A stretch of DNA of 64,000 nt, taken from NCBI RefSeq assembly GCF_002263515.1, contig NZ_CP022752.1:3038001-3102000 (forward strand). Reading direction: 5' to 3'. This stretch comes from Actinopolyspora erythraea. GTDB taxonomy: Bacteria > Actinomycetota > Actinomycetes > Mycobacteriales > Pseudonocardiaceae. Below are positions 50,286 through 60,200 of the stretch, one piece after another. The notes under the pieces are model-generated. The model did no database searches and was not told where the DNA came from. It saw only the letters and a list, made by a program, of their open reading frames with translations. The stretch's first letter is position 1. Each line of letters opens with the position of its first letter. The translations under genes were made by a program, and so were the position numbers.

Positions 50286-52035
50286 TATCAGCCAAGACCC
50301 GTGGGCGACACTCGATGGCCTGCTCGGCGTCGAGGTCGCCGAAGCCGCGGACACCGGTCTCGGAGCGGTGGCCTTCTACGGCCGTTGTTCCACCGAGGAC
50401 AACCAGGACCCGGAAACCTCGTACAACTGGCAGCTGAGCAACGCCCGCAAGTTCGTCGAGCCGCTCGGCGCAAGCGTGGTCGCCGAGTTCTTCGACATAG
50501 GACAGTCCCGTTCCGTGCCGTGGGAGCGACGCGAAGAGGCCGGACGACTGCTGAGCGCTCTGAAGGCCCCGGACCGGGGATGGGACGCGGTGGTCGTCGG
50601 GGAAGGAACACGGTGTTGGTTCGGCAATCAGTTCTCGCTGATCGCCCCCAAGTTCGCCGCGCACGGGGTGGACCTGTGGGTCCCGGAGCTGGGTGGCAAG
50701 TTCGACTCCCACAATCCCTCGCACAAGATGCTGATGAGCGTGCTGGGCGGGATGAGCGAGTCGGAACGCCAACACATCCAGACCCGGGTCCGGGCCGCGA
50801 TGGATGCCCAGGTGCTCAACGAGGGGCGCCACCAGGGAGGCCGGGCTCCCTACGGGTACGTCGTCGTCGACGGTGGATCCCACCCCAACCCGCGCAAGGA
50901 GTCCGAGGGCTACCGGCTGCGCATGCTGGCCGTCGACGAGTCCGCGGCCGAGGTGGTGCGCCGGATCTTCGCCGAGTACCTGTCCGGTCAGGGCGATCGG
51001 GCCATCGCCAACGGCCTCAACCGCGAGGGCGTCCCCTGTCCCTCGGCACAGCGGCCGAGGCAGAACCGGCACCGGCTGGCCGACGGCTGGCAGGCCAGCA
51101 CCGTTCGCGCCATCCTGGACAACCCGCGCTACACCGGCTACGCCTTCTTCGGACGCTGGACCAGGCACGAGACCCTGCTCGACCCCGACGACGTCGCCGC
51201 CGGGCACGTGACCCGCTTCCGCCGCTCCCAACCGGACCGGGTGGTCCGCTCCCGGCAACCGGCCCATCCGGCCCTGATCACCGTGCAGGACTTCACCCAG
51301 GCACAGCTGCTCCGCCGGTCGAAATCGACCGGCGGACTGCGGACGGCGCGGAAAGCCGAGCGCGGCGGGCGGCCCACGAAGCGGACCTATCTGTTCCGCG
51401 GCCGGATCCGGTGCGCGCTGTGCGGCCGCAAGATGGAGGCCAGTCCTCGCAAGCACGCGATGTACTACCGGTGCCCGGCCCGCACGCTCGCCCCCGGTTC
51501 CCCCGCTCTGGAGTCCCATCCCCCGGCGATCTATCTCCGCGAGGACATGATCCGGGATGAGATCAACGGATGGCTCGCCGACCTGTTCCACCGCGACAAC
51601 GTCACCCGAACCGTGAAAGCGCTGGCAGCCTCTCAGGACCAGTCCGGCGCGTCCAGTAGCCGCGAGGCCGCGAAGAAACGCGTCACCGACGCCGAGACGC
51701 GACTCCGCCGGTTCCAGGAGGCCATCGAAGCGGGCGTGGACCCCGCGGCATTGGCCGAGACGATCAACGAAGCCCAAGCCGAACGGGCAGCGGCCAAGGC
51801 CGAACTCGACGCCACCCCCACGAGCAGCGCTCTGAGCGAGGCCGAGATTCACGCACGGATCGACTCACTCGGAGAGATAGGCCCGGCACTGGCCAACACC
51901 AGCCCGGAGAAACTCGCGAACCTGTACACAGCCGTTTCCCTGCAGGTTCTCTACCAACCCGACGACCACGCGGCCGATGTCACCATCGAGCCTGTGGGTC
52001 GGGTGAATAGTAAGGGTGTCGGAGGGGGGACTTGA
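50275..52035 (+). CDS. large serine integrase
   Basis: A 586-residue serine recombinase: catalytic Ser39 in FYGRCSTED, conserved Arg in GEGTRCWFG, the GGMSESERQHIQTRVRAAMD helix, recombinase domain (GRAPYGYVV ... ILDNPRYTGYAFFG), a zinc ribbon CALCGRKM ... YYRCPAR, and a coiled coil near 455-510 (AKKRVTDAETRLRRFQEAIE). These enzymes integrate without host factors. ATG 50275 has AGGAAGG upstream. Its last codons run into a tRNA-like 3' end, so the CDS end probably marks one attachment site. Confidence 0.92.
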   Translation: MNADISQDPWATLDGLLGVEVAEAADTGLGAVAFYGRCSTEDNQDPETSYNWQLSNARKFVEPLGASVVAEFFDIGQSRSVPWERREEAGRLLSALKAPDRGWDAVVVGEGTRCWFGNQFSLIAPKFAAHGVDLWVPELGGKFDSHNPSHKMLMSVLGGMSESERQHIQTRVRAAMDAQVLNEGRHQGGRAPYGYVVVDGGSHPNPRKESEGYRLRMLAVDESAAEVVRRIFAEYLSGQGDRAIANGLNREGVPCPSAQRPRQNRHRLADGWQASTVRAILDNPRYTGYAFFGRWTRHETLLDPDDVAAGHVTRFRRSQPDRVVRSRQPAHPALITVQDFTQAQLLRRSKSTGGLRTARKAERGGRPTKRTYLFRGRIRCALCGRKMEASPRKHAMYYRCPARTLAPGSPALESHPPAIYLREDMIRDEINGWLADLFHRDNVTRTVKALAASQDQSGASSSREAAKKRVTDAETRLRRFQEAIEAGVDPAALAETINEAQAERAAAKAELDATPTSSALSEAEIHARIDSLGEIGPALANTSPEKLANLYTAVSLQVLYQPDDHAADVTIEPVGRVNSKGVGGGT

Positions 52036-52045
52036 ACCCTCCAGC
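52014..52045 (-). other. partial tRNA 3' end, probable attachment-site scar
   Basis: On the minus strand the sequence GGAGGGTTCAAGTCCCCCCT then CCGACACC looks like a tRNA T-arm (TTCAAGT loop) plus 3' acceptor strand. Upstream of it no anticodon or D arm can be found, so only the 3' end is present, as in the att scars left when an element integrates into a tRNA gene. The integrase stop codon lies inside it. One T-stem pair would mismatch. Confidence 0.55.
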
Positions 52046-52047
52046 CA

Positions 52048-52073
52048 GGGAAATTTCCCCACTTTGGGGAAAT
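52048..52073. repeat. GGGAAATTTCCCC plus inverted copy, right side
   Basis: GGGAAATTTCCCC (52048-52060) repeats the palindrome at 38772-38784. It overlaps a second inverted repeat, ATTTCCCCA-CTT-TGGGGAAAT (52053-52073), giving three GGGGAAAT-like half-sites in 26 bases. The cluster lies between the serine integrase and the second tyrosine recombinase. Confidence 0.6.
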
Positions 52074-52232
52074 CATACCGATACCCTAACAGACCATCGC
52101 CCTGGCACACACGGGGAGCACTACTTTCGACGTCGCGAACGATTGCTCGTACGTCGACACCATCAGCTCAGCAGCAGAGATATCGGCAGTGGAGTCTCCG
52201 CTGCCATGACGGAATCTTGCGAAGGTCTCGGA

Positions 52233-53285
52233 TCATTTCCGGGATTCGGCCAGAGGATGCTGCTCGCCGGTGAGTGCCACCAAAGCGGTGGCGATATCGG
52301 CGAGATCAGCACGAATATACGTGGTGGTCGCACTGGCGTGACTGGAGTCGGTGTGCCCGGCCCAGGCACGAGCGGTGGCGTAGCCGAAGTGGCGCTCGGC
52401 CCACGTGAGGGTGGTGTGCCGCAACCAGTGGGTGCTGACCTGCTGCGTGGCCACCCACGGCAGATGCTGGCCCAGCCGGTGCCAGAGATGGTCGTAGCGC
52501 CGCCGAGTCAACGGTTTTCCCGAGCGGTACCGCAGCAGGGCGTCCTCGGAAGTCTCGGCACCGCGTTGCTCGGCGTGGTCACGAAGATGGCGCGCGAGCG
52601 TCGGGGAGACAGGCTGCCAGCGTACGGTATCGTTTTTCTCCCGCAGCAGAACCACACACTGCGTCTCATCCAGATCGGCAAGGGTTAAGGCCAGCGCCCC
52701 TCCCCTACGGCAGGCGGTCTCGGTGTGCAACCGCAGCAACAGCGTGTCCAGCATCGGGTCGTTGCCGGTCTGACCGGCCACCCGGTTGATCGCGGACATG
52801 CTCTCGTCCGATAGTCCACGCCGCGTACTCGGCAACCGCCGGGGCTTTCGCACCCGCAGGGCGGGGTTGTCCGCCTCGTCGAGCAGCCCGTCGGCCACCG
52901 CGTGACTGTATATGCACCGCAATGCCGAGATCAGGTGCTCCACCGCGCAGCGACCGCCACGTGTGTTGCGCCGGTGCACGACTTGGCCGCGGATGTGCTC
53001 GGCGAGCTGGCGAATCTCTGAGGGGGTTGGCTCATCCAGCCGGCGCTCTCCCCACTCACGTACGACCCGATTCCAGTACGACCGATACGCCCGAGAAGTC
53101 CCCACCGAGACCGCCTCGGCCACCCGGGGAACGTACTCGGCGAACACAGGCACCGTCTTCCGCTGATCTCGTGCGTTGACGAGTTCCTCGGGAGAAACGC
53201 CCATCCGGGTCAACACCAGCCGCGCTGCCTCCACCTCAGTCGGATGATGACCGGTGTCCGGACTGAGTGCGTCGTAGGAACTCAC
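52233..53285 (-). CDS. tyrosine recombinase, copy 2
   Basis: A 350-residue integrase with all catalytic boxes: TACRRGGALAL (Arg193/194), THWLRHTTLTW (His286, Arg289), GHTD (His311) and Tyr323 in TTTYIRADL. Closely homologous to copy 1 at 36913, but with a natural C terminus (LTGEQHPLAESRK). GTG 53285 overlaps the AbrB-like gene stop as GTGA. About 160 bases past its stop lie the GGGGAAAT half-site cluster and the tRNA-like end, a usual int-att spacing, so it may own that attachment site. Confidence 0.88.
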   Translation of the reverse strand: MSSYDALSPDTGHHPTEVEAARLVLTRMGVSPEELVNARDQRKTVPVFAEYVPRVAEAVSVGTSRAYRSYWNRVVREWGERRLDEPTPSEIRQLAEHIRGQVVHRRNTRGGRCAVEHLISALRCIYSHAVADGLLDEADNPALRVRKPRRLPSTRRGLSDESMSAINRVAGQTGNDPMLDTLLLRLHTETACRRGGALALTLADLDETQCVVLLREKNDTVRWQPVSPTLARHLRDHAEQRGAETSEDALLRYRSGKPLTRRRYDHLWHRLGQHLPWVATQQVSTHWLRHTTLTWAERHFGYATARAWAGHTDSSHASATTTYIRADLADIATALVALTGEQHPLAESRK

Positions 53286-53752
53286 AACGCCTCCCCCGAC
53301 TCTCGGCCGTCATGAGCTGCGTGATGCTGTGCGAGCATCGCCTCCACCGTCGACATCGTGTGCACGATGAGCACCCCGTACTCAGCGGAGCCCGCCAACA
53401 ACACACGATCTCCGGGACGAATCGCGCACCGCTTACGCAGCAAACTCGGAATCGGCACTCTCCCCCGTTCGGCAACCGCGAGCTCACCGTCCACACAGCT
53501 CCACACGATCACCGCGTTCCCAGAGCACCACGCCCGAACACGGTCACCGGTTCGCCAGCCCAAAGCCCGCAGCACACCACGCTCACTCACCCGGCCACTC
53601 GCATCAACAGCCGCGATCCCATAGGTCATCGAGTTCGTACCGGTCGACGACGACAACGCCGCCACCGGAAGCCGCGGAACCCGACCACCAGTCGGTCTTC
53701 TCACCGGAACAAGGCTCTCGACAACACGCTCCGCTCGAGACTTCGACAACAC
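53282..53752 (-). CDS. AbrB/SpoVT-like swapped-hairpin protein, copy 2
   Basis: A 156-residue homologue of the protein at 38180: AAVDASGRVSERGVLRALGW in the middle and VPIPSLLRKRCAIRPGDRV near the C terminus are the two swapped-hairpin elements. Start GTG 53752 (or TTG 53749) follows GGAGGG closely; the frame runs on to 53842 without another site. It is coupled to recombinase copy 2. The 350 bases upstream to 54105 contain no gene I can support. Confidence 0.72.
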   Translation of the reverse strand: MLSKSRAERVVESLVPVRRPTGGRVPRLPVAALSSSTGTNSMTYGIAAVDASGRVSERGVLRALGWRTGDRVRAWCSGNAVIVWSCVDGELAVAERGRVPIPSLLRKRCAIRPGDRVLLAGSAEYGVLIVHTMSTVEAMLAQHHAAHDGRESGEAL

Positions 53753-54105
53753 GCCCCCTCCGAAGCGAACTCCCCATCGCGCATCCGGGAAATCAACACG
53801 TCCGCGGCAGGACCAACCACGCGCCGAGCGAGCGTGCCACACTCCCTACGGCCACGTCCGGCTTTGAAAGACCACACCACCATTAGTTCTTTTCACTGAG
53901 CACACTCGTCCACAGAAATCAGCCCAGGTCACAGGGCACGCCGGGTTCCCGGTTCCTATCCTGGCTGCTCGGTTCGGACTCCCCACCTCGTCGATGTCGG
54001 GACAGGCGATATCGAGGAGGCCACGACTTGACACTCAGGTTCTCTAGCCTCCGGTGAAAGACACGCTCTGTTCGAGGGCGACACACCAAACCCCGCAGGA
54101 GCTGC

Positions 54106-54440
54106 CTAGCGGAACGCCGAGGCCGCCTGTAGGAGCCCGTTGACCACGTCCGGCCTGTTTTCTCCGCACCTCGACAGCGATTGGCCCCGGGCCGCGCTGG
54201 CGGCCACCCCACATTCCCCACTCTCGTAGCCACCGATGTAGCACTTATCGACCTCGACCCCATCTGCCAGCGGCGTGTGCTCGGGATTCACCATCGCTCG
54301 ACACAGCTTGTGCCACACCATCCAAGCCGTCTCGTAGGCGCCTGTCCCAGCTGACGCTGCAGCCGCACCGCCGAGCCCCCTACCTGGGCGTAGCGCACGC
54401 ACTGCCGCAGGTAGAACGAGCTCCGTCAGTTAGGCTGATC
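54106..54440 (-). pseudogene. IS1595/ISXO2-type transposase fragment
   Basis: Minus-strand reading gives AVRLQRQLG then, in another frame, TGAYETAWMVWHKLCRAMVN and DGVEVDKCYIGGYESG, the helix and first catalytic strand of ISXO2-like transposases (normally VEVDET.IGG). A frameshift and the missing C terminus show it is dead. It abuts the start of the restriction-modification operon. Confidence 0.7.
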
Positions 54441-54442
54441 AC

Positions 54443-55963
54443 GTGGTCACAGGTGAGCTGAAGAGCAAGATCGACCGGTTGTGGGACGCCTTCTGGTCTG
54501 GTGGGATCTCGAACCCGCTCGAGGTGATCGAGCAGATCACCTACCTCATGTTCATCCGGCGGCTCGACATGGCTCAGCAGCGCAAGGAGCGTCTCGCGAA
54601 CCGCAGCGGCAAGCCGATCGTGGAGCCGATCTACACCGACGAGACGCAACCGCTGCGCTGGTCGGTGTTCCAGCATGAGCACCCGGACGACATGTTCGAG
54701 CGCGTGCGCGACGGCGTCTTCCCCTGGCTGCAGCGGCTCGGTGGCGAGAACTCCACCTATGCGCACCACATGAAGGACGCACGGTTCACCATCGCGACGC
54801 CGAACCTGCTTTCCAAGGCCGTCTCGATGATCAACGACATCGACATGTCCGGCGACGAGAAGGGCGACCTGTACGAGTACATGCTCGGCAAGATCGCCAC
54901 GGCCGGACACAACGGCCAATTCCGCACACCGCGCCACATCATCCGACTGATCGTGGAGATGATGGAGCCGCAGCCGGGTGACGAGATCTGCGATCCCGCG
55001 TGCGGCACGGCCGGGTTCCTGGTGGCTGCCGCCGAGTATGTCGAGCGCACCCACCACGACGCCTTACTGGCCCCCGAACAGCGAAAACACTTCAACAACA
55101 GCATGTTCCACGGTTTCGACTTCGACAACACGATGCTGCGGATCGGGAGTATGAACATGCTGCTGCACTCGATCGAGAACCCCGACATCCGCTATCTGGA
55201 CTCGCTCGGCGAAGGGGCCGCCGACGAGGCCGACAAGTACTCGCTGATCCTCGCGAACCCGCCGTTCGCCGGCAGCCTCGACTACGAGTCGACCGCGAAC
55301 GACCTACAGAAGGTCGTCAAGACGAAAAAGACCGAGCTACTGTTCCTCACGCTGTTCTTGCGGCTGCTCAAGCCAGGCGGCCGGGCCGCGGTGATCGTGC
55401 CCGACGGCGTGCTGTTCGGATCCAGCAAGGCACACAAGGCGATCCGGAAACTCCTCGTCGAAGAACACCAACTCAACGCCGTCGTGAAGCTGCCCAGCGG
55501 TGTGTTCAAACCGTATGCCGGAGTGTCGACCGCGATCCTGTTCTTCACCAAGACCAACAGCGGCGGCACTGACCAAGTGTGGTTCTACGACGTCGCAGCC
55601 GACGGGTTCAGCCTCGACGACAAGCGCATACCACTGCTCGACGACGACAAACTCGGCGCCGTGCTCAACGAGGGAGTCACACTCACCGAGGACGAGCACG
55701 CCAAGAACAACCTCCCCGACGTGCTCACGAGATGGCACCAGCGCACCGGCACTGAGCAGGAACGCGCTCGCACTGAGCAGAGCTTCTGCGTCCCCAAAGC
55801 CGACATCGTTGACCAGGACTATGACCTAAGCGTCAACCGCTATAAAGAGATCGTTCACGAAGAGGTCGAGCATCGGAAACCTGACGAGATCCTTGGCGAA
55901 CTGGACCGCATCGAGAACGAAATTCAGCAAGGCATGAGCGAACTCAAGGGAAAACTGGGATGA
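54443..55963 (+). CDS. hsdM: type I restriction-modification methyltransferase HsdM
   Basis: A 506-residue N6-adenine methylase: helical N-terminal domain, SAM motif I DPACGTAGF at 184-192 and catalytic motif IV NPPF at 272-275, with the HsdM-specific YEYMLGKIATAGHNGQFRTP just before. It methylates adenine in the recognition site set by HsdS and is also needed for cleavage. GTG 54443 is the first start after the IS relic; the stop overlaps hsdS by four bases (ATGA). Confidence 0.95.
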   Translation: MVTGELKSKIDRLWDAFWSGGISNPLEVIEQITYLMFIRRLDMAQQRKERLANRSGKPIVEPIYTDETQPLRWSVFQHEHPDDMFERVRDGVFPWLQRLGGENSTYAHHMKDARFTIATPNLLSKAVSMINDIDMSGDEKGDLYEYMLGKIATAGHNGQFRTPRHIIRLIVEMMEPQPGDEICDPACGTAGFLVAAAEYVERTHHDALLAPEQRKHFNNSMFHGFDFDNTMLRIGSMNMLLHSIENPDIRYLDSLGEGAADEADKYSLILANPPFAGSLDYESTANDLQKVVKTKKTELLFLTLFLRLLKPGGRAAVIVPDGVLFGSSKAHKAIRKLLVEEHQLNAVVKLPSGVFKPYAGVSTAILFFTKTNSGGTDQVWFYDVAADGFSLDDKRIPLLDDDKLGAVLNEGVTLTEDEHAKNNLPDVLTRWHQRTGTEQERARTEQSFCVPKADIVDQDYDLSVNRYKEIVHEEVEHRKPDEILGELDRIENEIQQGMSELKGKLG

Positions 55964-57177
55964 GCGAGTATCCTACAGTACCACTCGGAGATTTCTGCGA
56001 GATAGTATCGGGCGCAACACCGAAGAGCAACGTCGGAGAATATTGGGACGGCGAAATCTGCTGGGCTACACCGAAGGACCTGAGCGAGCTCTCGGGTAGT
56101 TATATTAGCAATACTCCCCGGAAGATTTCGGAAACTGGCCTCCGAAGCTGCTCGGCAGCCGTTCTTCCTGAAGGGTCAGTATTGCTCAGCTCACGTGCGC
56201 CTATTGGGCACGTGGCTATCAATACTGTTCCGATGGCGACCAACCAGGGATTCAAAAGCCTTATTCCCTGCCCTGACCGTGCTGACGCAAAATTCTTGTA
56301 TCACTGGCTTCGGGCACATCGATCGAAATTGGAATCACTTGGAAAAGGAGCGACTTTCAAGGAGGTCTCGAAGTCTGTCGTAGCCAAGATCTCCATTCCG
56401 TTGCCGCCGCTGGATGCGCAACGTCGGATTGCAAAGGTCCTGGACCAGGCAGAGCTGTTGCGGGCCAAGCGACGTGAGGCGATTGCCCTGCTTGACGAGC
56501 TTGCCCATTCCATCTTCCTCGACATGTTCGGCGACACGGAAACAGACTCAACTCGTTGGCCTCTATCGACGCTCGGGCAAGTGGGTTACGTCCAAGGTGG
56601 CCTACAGCTCAGCGGAAAGCGCAAGAGTTTGCCCATCACGCTACCCTATTTGAGGGTTGCAAACGTATATCGAAATAAGCTAGACCTCAGCGAGCTGAAG
56701 AATATCCAGGCATCGGAGACCGAGACGAAACGGACACAACTGCACGCGGGTGATATTTTGATTGTCGAAGGACACGGGGATCCTTCAGAAATTGGACGGT
56801 CTGCTCTCTGGGACGGATCAGTCGAACCGTGCACGCATCAGAATCACTTGATCCGCGTTCGACTGCAGCAGGATCTCGCTCTGCCGGAATTCGTAAACTT
56901 CTATATCAACTCAGAGGCCGGAAGACGCCATCTCCTGCGAGCTGCCCGAACGACTTCTGGATTGAACACGATTAGCACAAAGACGGTTAAGGAAACGCCG
57001 GTCGCGATACCTCCGCTTGACGAACAACGCCAGTTCCGCGAACGCCTTGTGGCGATCGACGCGCTCAAAGCTCGCCACCAAGCCCATCTCGCCGAGCTCG
57101 ACGCCCTCTTCGCCTCCCTTCAAGATCGCGCGTTTCGCGGAACCCTGTGGGAAGAGGAGCCCGCTGCGATAGCCTGA
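55960..57177 (+). CDS. hsdS: type I specificity subunit HsdS
   Basis: A 405-residue protein with two target-recognition domains separated by the conserved helix (IPLPPLDAQRRIAKVLDQAEL ... IALLDELAHSIF in parts), repeated at the C terminus (IPPLDEQRQFRERLVAIDAL). The two halves set a bipartite DNA recognition sequence that cannot be predicted here. Base composition is visibly more AT-rich than hsdM and hsdR, as is common for exchanged specificity genes. Confidence 0.95.
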   Translation: MSEYPTVPLGDFCEIVSGATPKSNVGEYWDGEICWATPKDLSELSGSYISNTPRKISETGLRSCSAAVLPEGSVLLSSRAPIGHVAINTVPMATNQGFKSLIPCPDRADAKFLYHWLRAHRSKLESLGKGATFKEVSKSVVAKISIPLPPLDAQRRIAKVLDQAELLRAKRREAIALLDELAHSIFLDMFGDTETDSTRWPLSTLGQVGYVQGGLQLSGKRKSLPITLPYLRVANVYRNKLDLSELKNIQASETETKRTQLHAGDILIVEGHGDPSEIGRSALWDGSVEPCTHQNHLIRVRLQQDLALPEFVNFYINSEAGRRHLLRAARTTSGLNTISTKTVKETPVAIPPLDEQRQFRERLVAIDALKARHQAHLAELDALFASLQDRAFRGTLWEEEPAAIA

Positions 57178-57211
57178 GCACCCCGTCACGTTTGGGTGAG
57201 AGGTTGCGACA

Positions 57212-60200
57212 GTGAGTAATTTCGAGTTCCTGCAGGCAGAGTGGCCGGAGCTCTATCGGGAAGCTACGCATGCCGAACGGCTGGCGTTCGCTGACTCGCG
57301 GGCGTCAGCGTTCTACACGCGGCGTGTGCTGGAACTCGCGGTGGAGTGGATCTTCAAGGCGGACGCATCCCTGAAACGGCCGTACCAGCCCGATCTCGCG
57401 GCGCACCTCAACGAGCCAACACTACTCAAAGTGGCGGGGCCGGACATCCGGACGAAGATGGATGTGATCCGGCGAGAGGGCAACCGCGCCGTGCACCGGA
57501 AGGCGCCGGTCCAACCGAAGACCGCGGTGAGCACGCTTGGCGAGCTGTTCCAGGTGTTGTACTGGATGGCCCGTACCTACTGCCGGGATCCGCAGAACGT
57601 CCCCGCTCCCGGTCAGCAGTTCGACCAGACGGCAATCCCGCGTCCGGAGCCTGCCGAGGTGCGCAAGGCCAAGCAGCAGGAACTTCAGGCGCAGGCTGAG
57701 AAGTTCAAGCAGCAGGCCGAGGAACTCGCCGCCGAACGACGCAAGAACCAGGACCTCGATGCCGAGCTGAAGGAACTGCGCGAGCAGATCAAGGCGGTCA
57801 AGGCGGCGAACGAGTCCGTCACCGACACCCATGATTACAACGAGGATGAGACCCGCACGCACATCATCGATCTGTTGCTGCGGGAGGCGGGCTGGGCTCT
57901 GGACCAGCCGGAGGATCGTGAGTTCCCAGTGACCGGGCTGCCGGCGTCGGCATCGAAGTCCGGTGAGGGCAAGGTTGACTACGTCCTGTGGGACGATGAC
58001 GGGAAGCCGCTCGCGGTGGTCGAGGCGAAGCGGACACGCAAAGACGCCAGGCTCGGCCAGCAACAGGCCAAACTATACGCGGACGCGTTGGAGAAGCAGT
58101 TCGGTCAGCGCCCGCTGATCTTCTTCAGCAACGGCTACGAGACCTACTTCCACGACGACCTGAACTATCCGAAGCGCCAGGTCCAGGGGTTCTACACCAA
58201 GGACGAGCTGCGACGGGTGATCCACCGGCGCACGAACCGGCTCAGCCTGCGCAACGGCACGCCGATCAACTCCGACATCGTGGAACGGCATTACCAGACG
58301 CGCGCGATCCAACGGATCGCGGATGCTTTCGAGGAACAGTCGTTGCGGCACGCGTTGCTCGTGATGGCCACGGGAACCGGCAAGACCCGCACGGTCGTCG
58401 CGTTGAGTGACCTGATGATGCGGACTAAATGGGCGCATCGGATCCTGTTCCTCGCCGACCGGCAAGCGCTCGTGACGCAAGCGACGAACGCGTTCAAGAC
58501 GCACCTCCCGAATGTGACGACCGTGAACCTGCTGGACGAGAAGGACGATCCGCACGCGCACGTGTTCGTCTCGACGTATCCGACGATGATGAACCTGATC
58601 AACCAGATCGACGGTGACGGTCGTCGCGTGTTCGGTCCCGGGTTCTTCGACATGGTCGTCATTGACGAGGCGCACCGGTCGATCTTCCAGAAGTACAGCG
58701 CGATCTTCGACTATTTCGACGCGCTGTTGGTTGGATTGACCGCGACGCCGAAGGACGAGATCGCCCGCAACACGTACCGCGTGTTCGAGCTGGAGAACGG
58801 TGTCCCGACCGACGTTTACAGCCTCGAAGAGGCCGTCGAGGAGGGCTACCTCGTTCCGCCGCAGGCTATCGAGGTGCCGCTGAAGTTCCAGCGTGACGGG
58901 ATCAAGTACGACGAACTGTCCGAAGAGGAGCAGGAGGAGTGGGAAGACCTCGACTGGGGTGACGACGGCCCGCCTACCGAAATCAGCTCAGCCGAGCTGA
59001 ACGAGTACTTGTTCAACGCCGACACCGTCGACAAGGTCCTACAGACGCTCATGACGCACGGGATCAAGGTGGGCGGTGGCGACACGCTCGGCAAGACCAT
59101 CATCTTCGCCGCGAACAGCAGGCACGCCGAATTCATCGCCGAGAGGTTCGACGCCAACTACCCACACTACAAGGGGGCGTTCGCGCAGGTCATCACGTAT
59201 CAGAAAGACTACGCGCAGAGCCTCATCGACGATTTCTCCGATCCGGCGAAACAGCCCCAGGTCGCGATCTCGGTCGACATGCTCGACACCGGCATCGACG
59301 TGCCCGACGTCGTCAACCTCGTGTTCTTCAAGCTCGTGCGGTCGAAGACGAAGTTCTGGCAGATGATCGGGCGCGGGACTCGGCTCCGGCCTGACCTGTT
59401 CGGACCGAACCGCAGCAAGGAGCGATTCTACGTCTTTGACGTCTGCCAGAACCTCGAGTTCTTCAAGCAGAACATGCCGGTCGCCGAAGGCAACATTCAA
59501 CCATCGCTCGGGCAGAAACTCTTCGAAGGAAGGGCTGACCTCCTGCTCGCGCTCGACCAACGGACCGAAGCCGCCACACGCACGCAGCAGCCCGAGTCGA
59601 ACGGCACGGTCAGCGAATCGGGGCTTCGCTGGGATCTGGCGACACGGCTACACGACGAGGTCGCGGGCATGAAGCCGGACAACTTCCTCGTCCGGCCGCA
59701 TCGTAAGTACGTGGACCTGTTCGGTGAGTTCGCAGCATGGCTGGAGTTCACCCCCGACGCGCACGCGAAGGTCGTCGACCACCTCGCCGGGCTCCCCACG
59801 TCGTTCCGCGACCAACACGACGAAGGTGAAGAGGCGAAGCGCTTCGACCTGCTCACATTGAAGCTGCAGCTCGCGAGTCTCCACGGCAACTCCGAATACG
59901 ACCGGCTGCGCGACCAGGTGCGCGAGATCGCCTCTCTCCTGCTCTCCGGCGATCACCTATCGATCCCGGCGATCAAGACGCAACAGCACCTGCTCGACGA
60001 GGTCAACGGCGACGAGTGGTGGCAGGACGTCACGCTGCCGATGCTGGAGAACATGCGGCGCAAGCTGCGGGGACTCGTCCGGCTGATCGAGAAGAAGAAG
60101 CGCAATCCCGTCTACACGGACTTCGAGGACGATCTCGGCGAGCTCACGCACGCGACACTTGAGGGCGTCAGCGGGCCGGATTTCAGCCGCTTCGAGCACA

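Noticed and set aside
50185..51852. 555-codon minus-strand open frame opposite the serine integrase
   Set aside because: The plus strand carries every serine recombinase motif in order; the antisense frame is a codon-bias artefact.
38792..52029. GTGTCGGAGGGG at both ends of the integrative element as att core
   Set aside because: The 12-mer lies on opposite sides of the GGGAAATTTCCCC motif at the two ends, so the arrangement is not a simple direct repeat; kept only as a side note.
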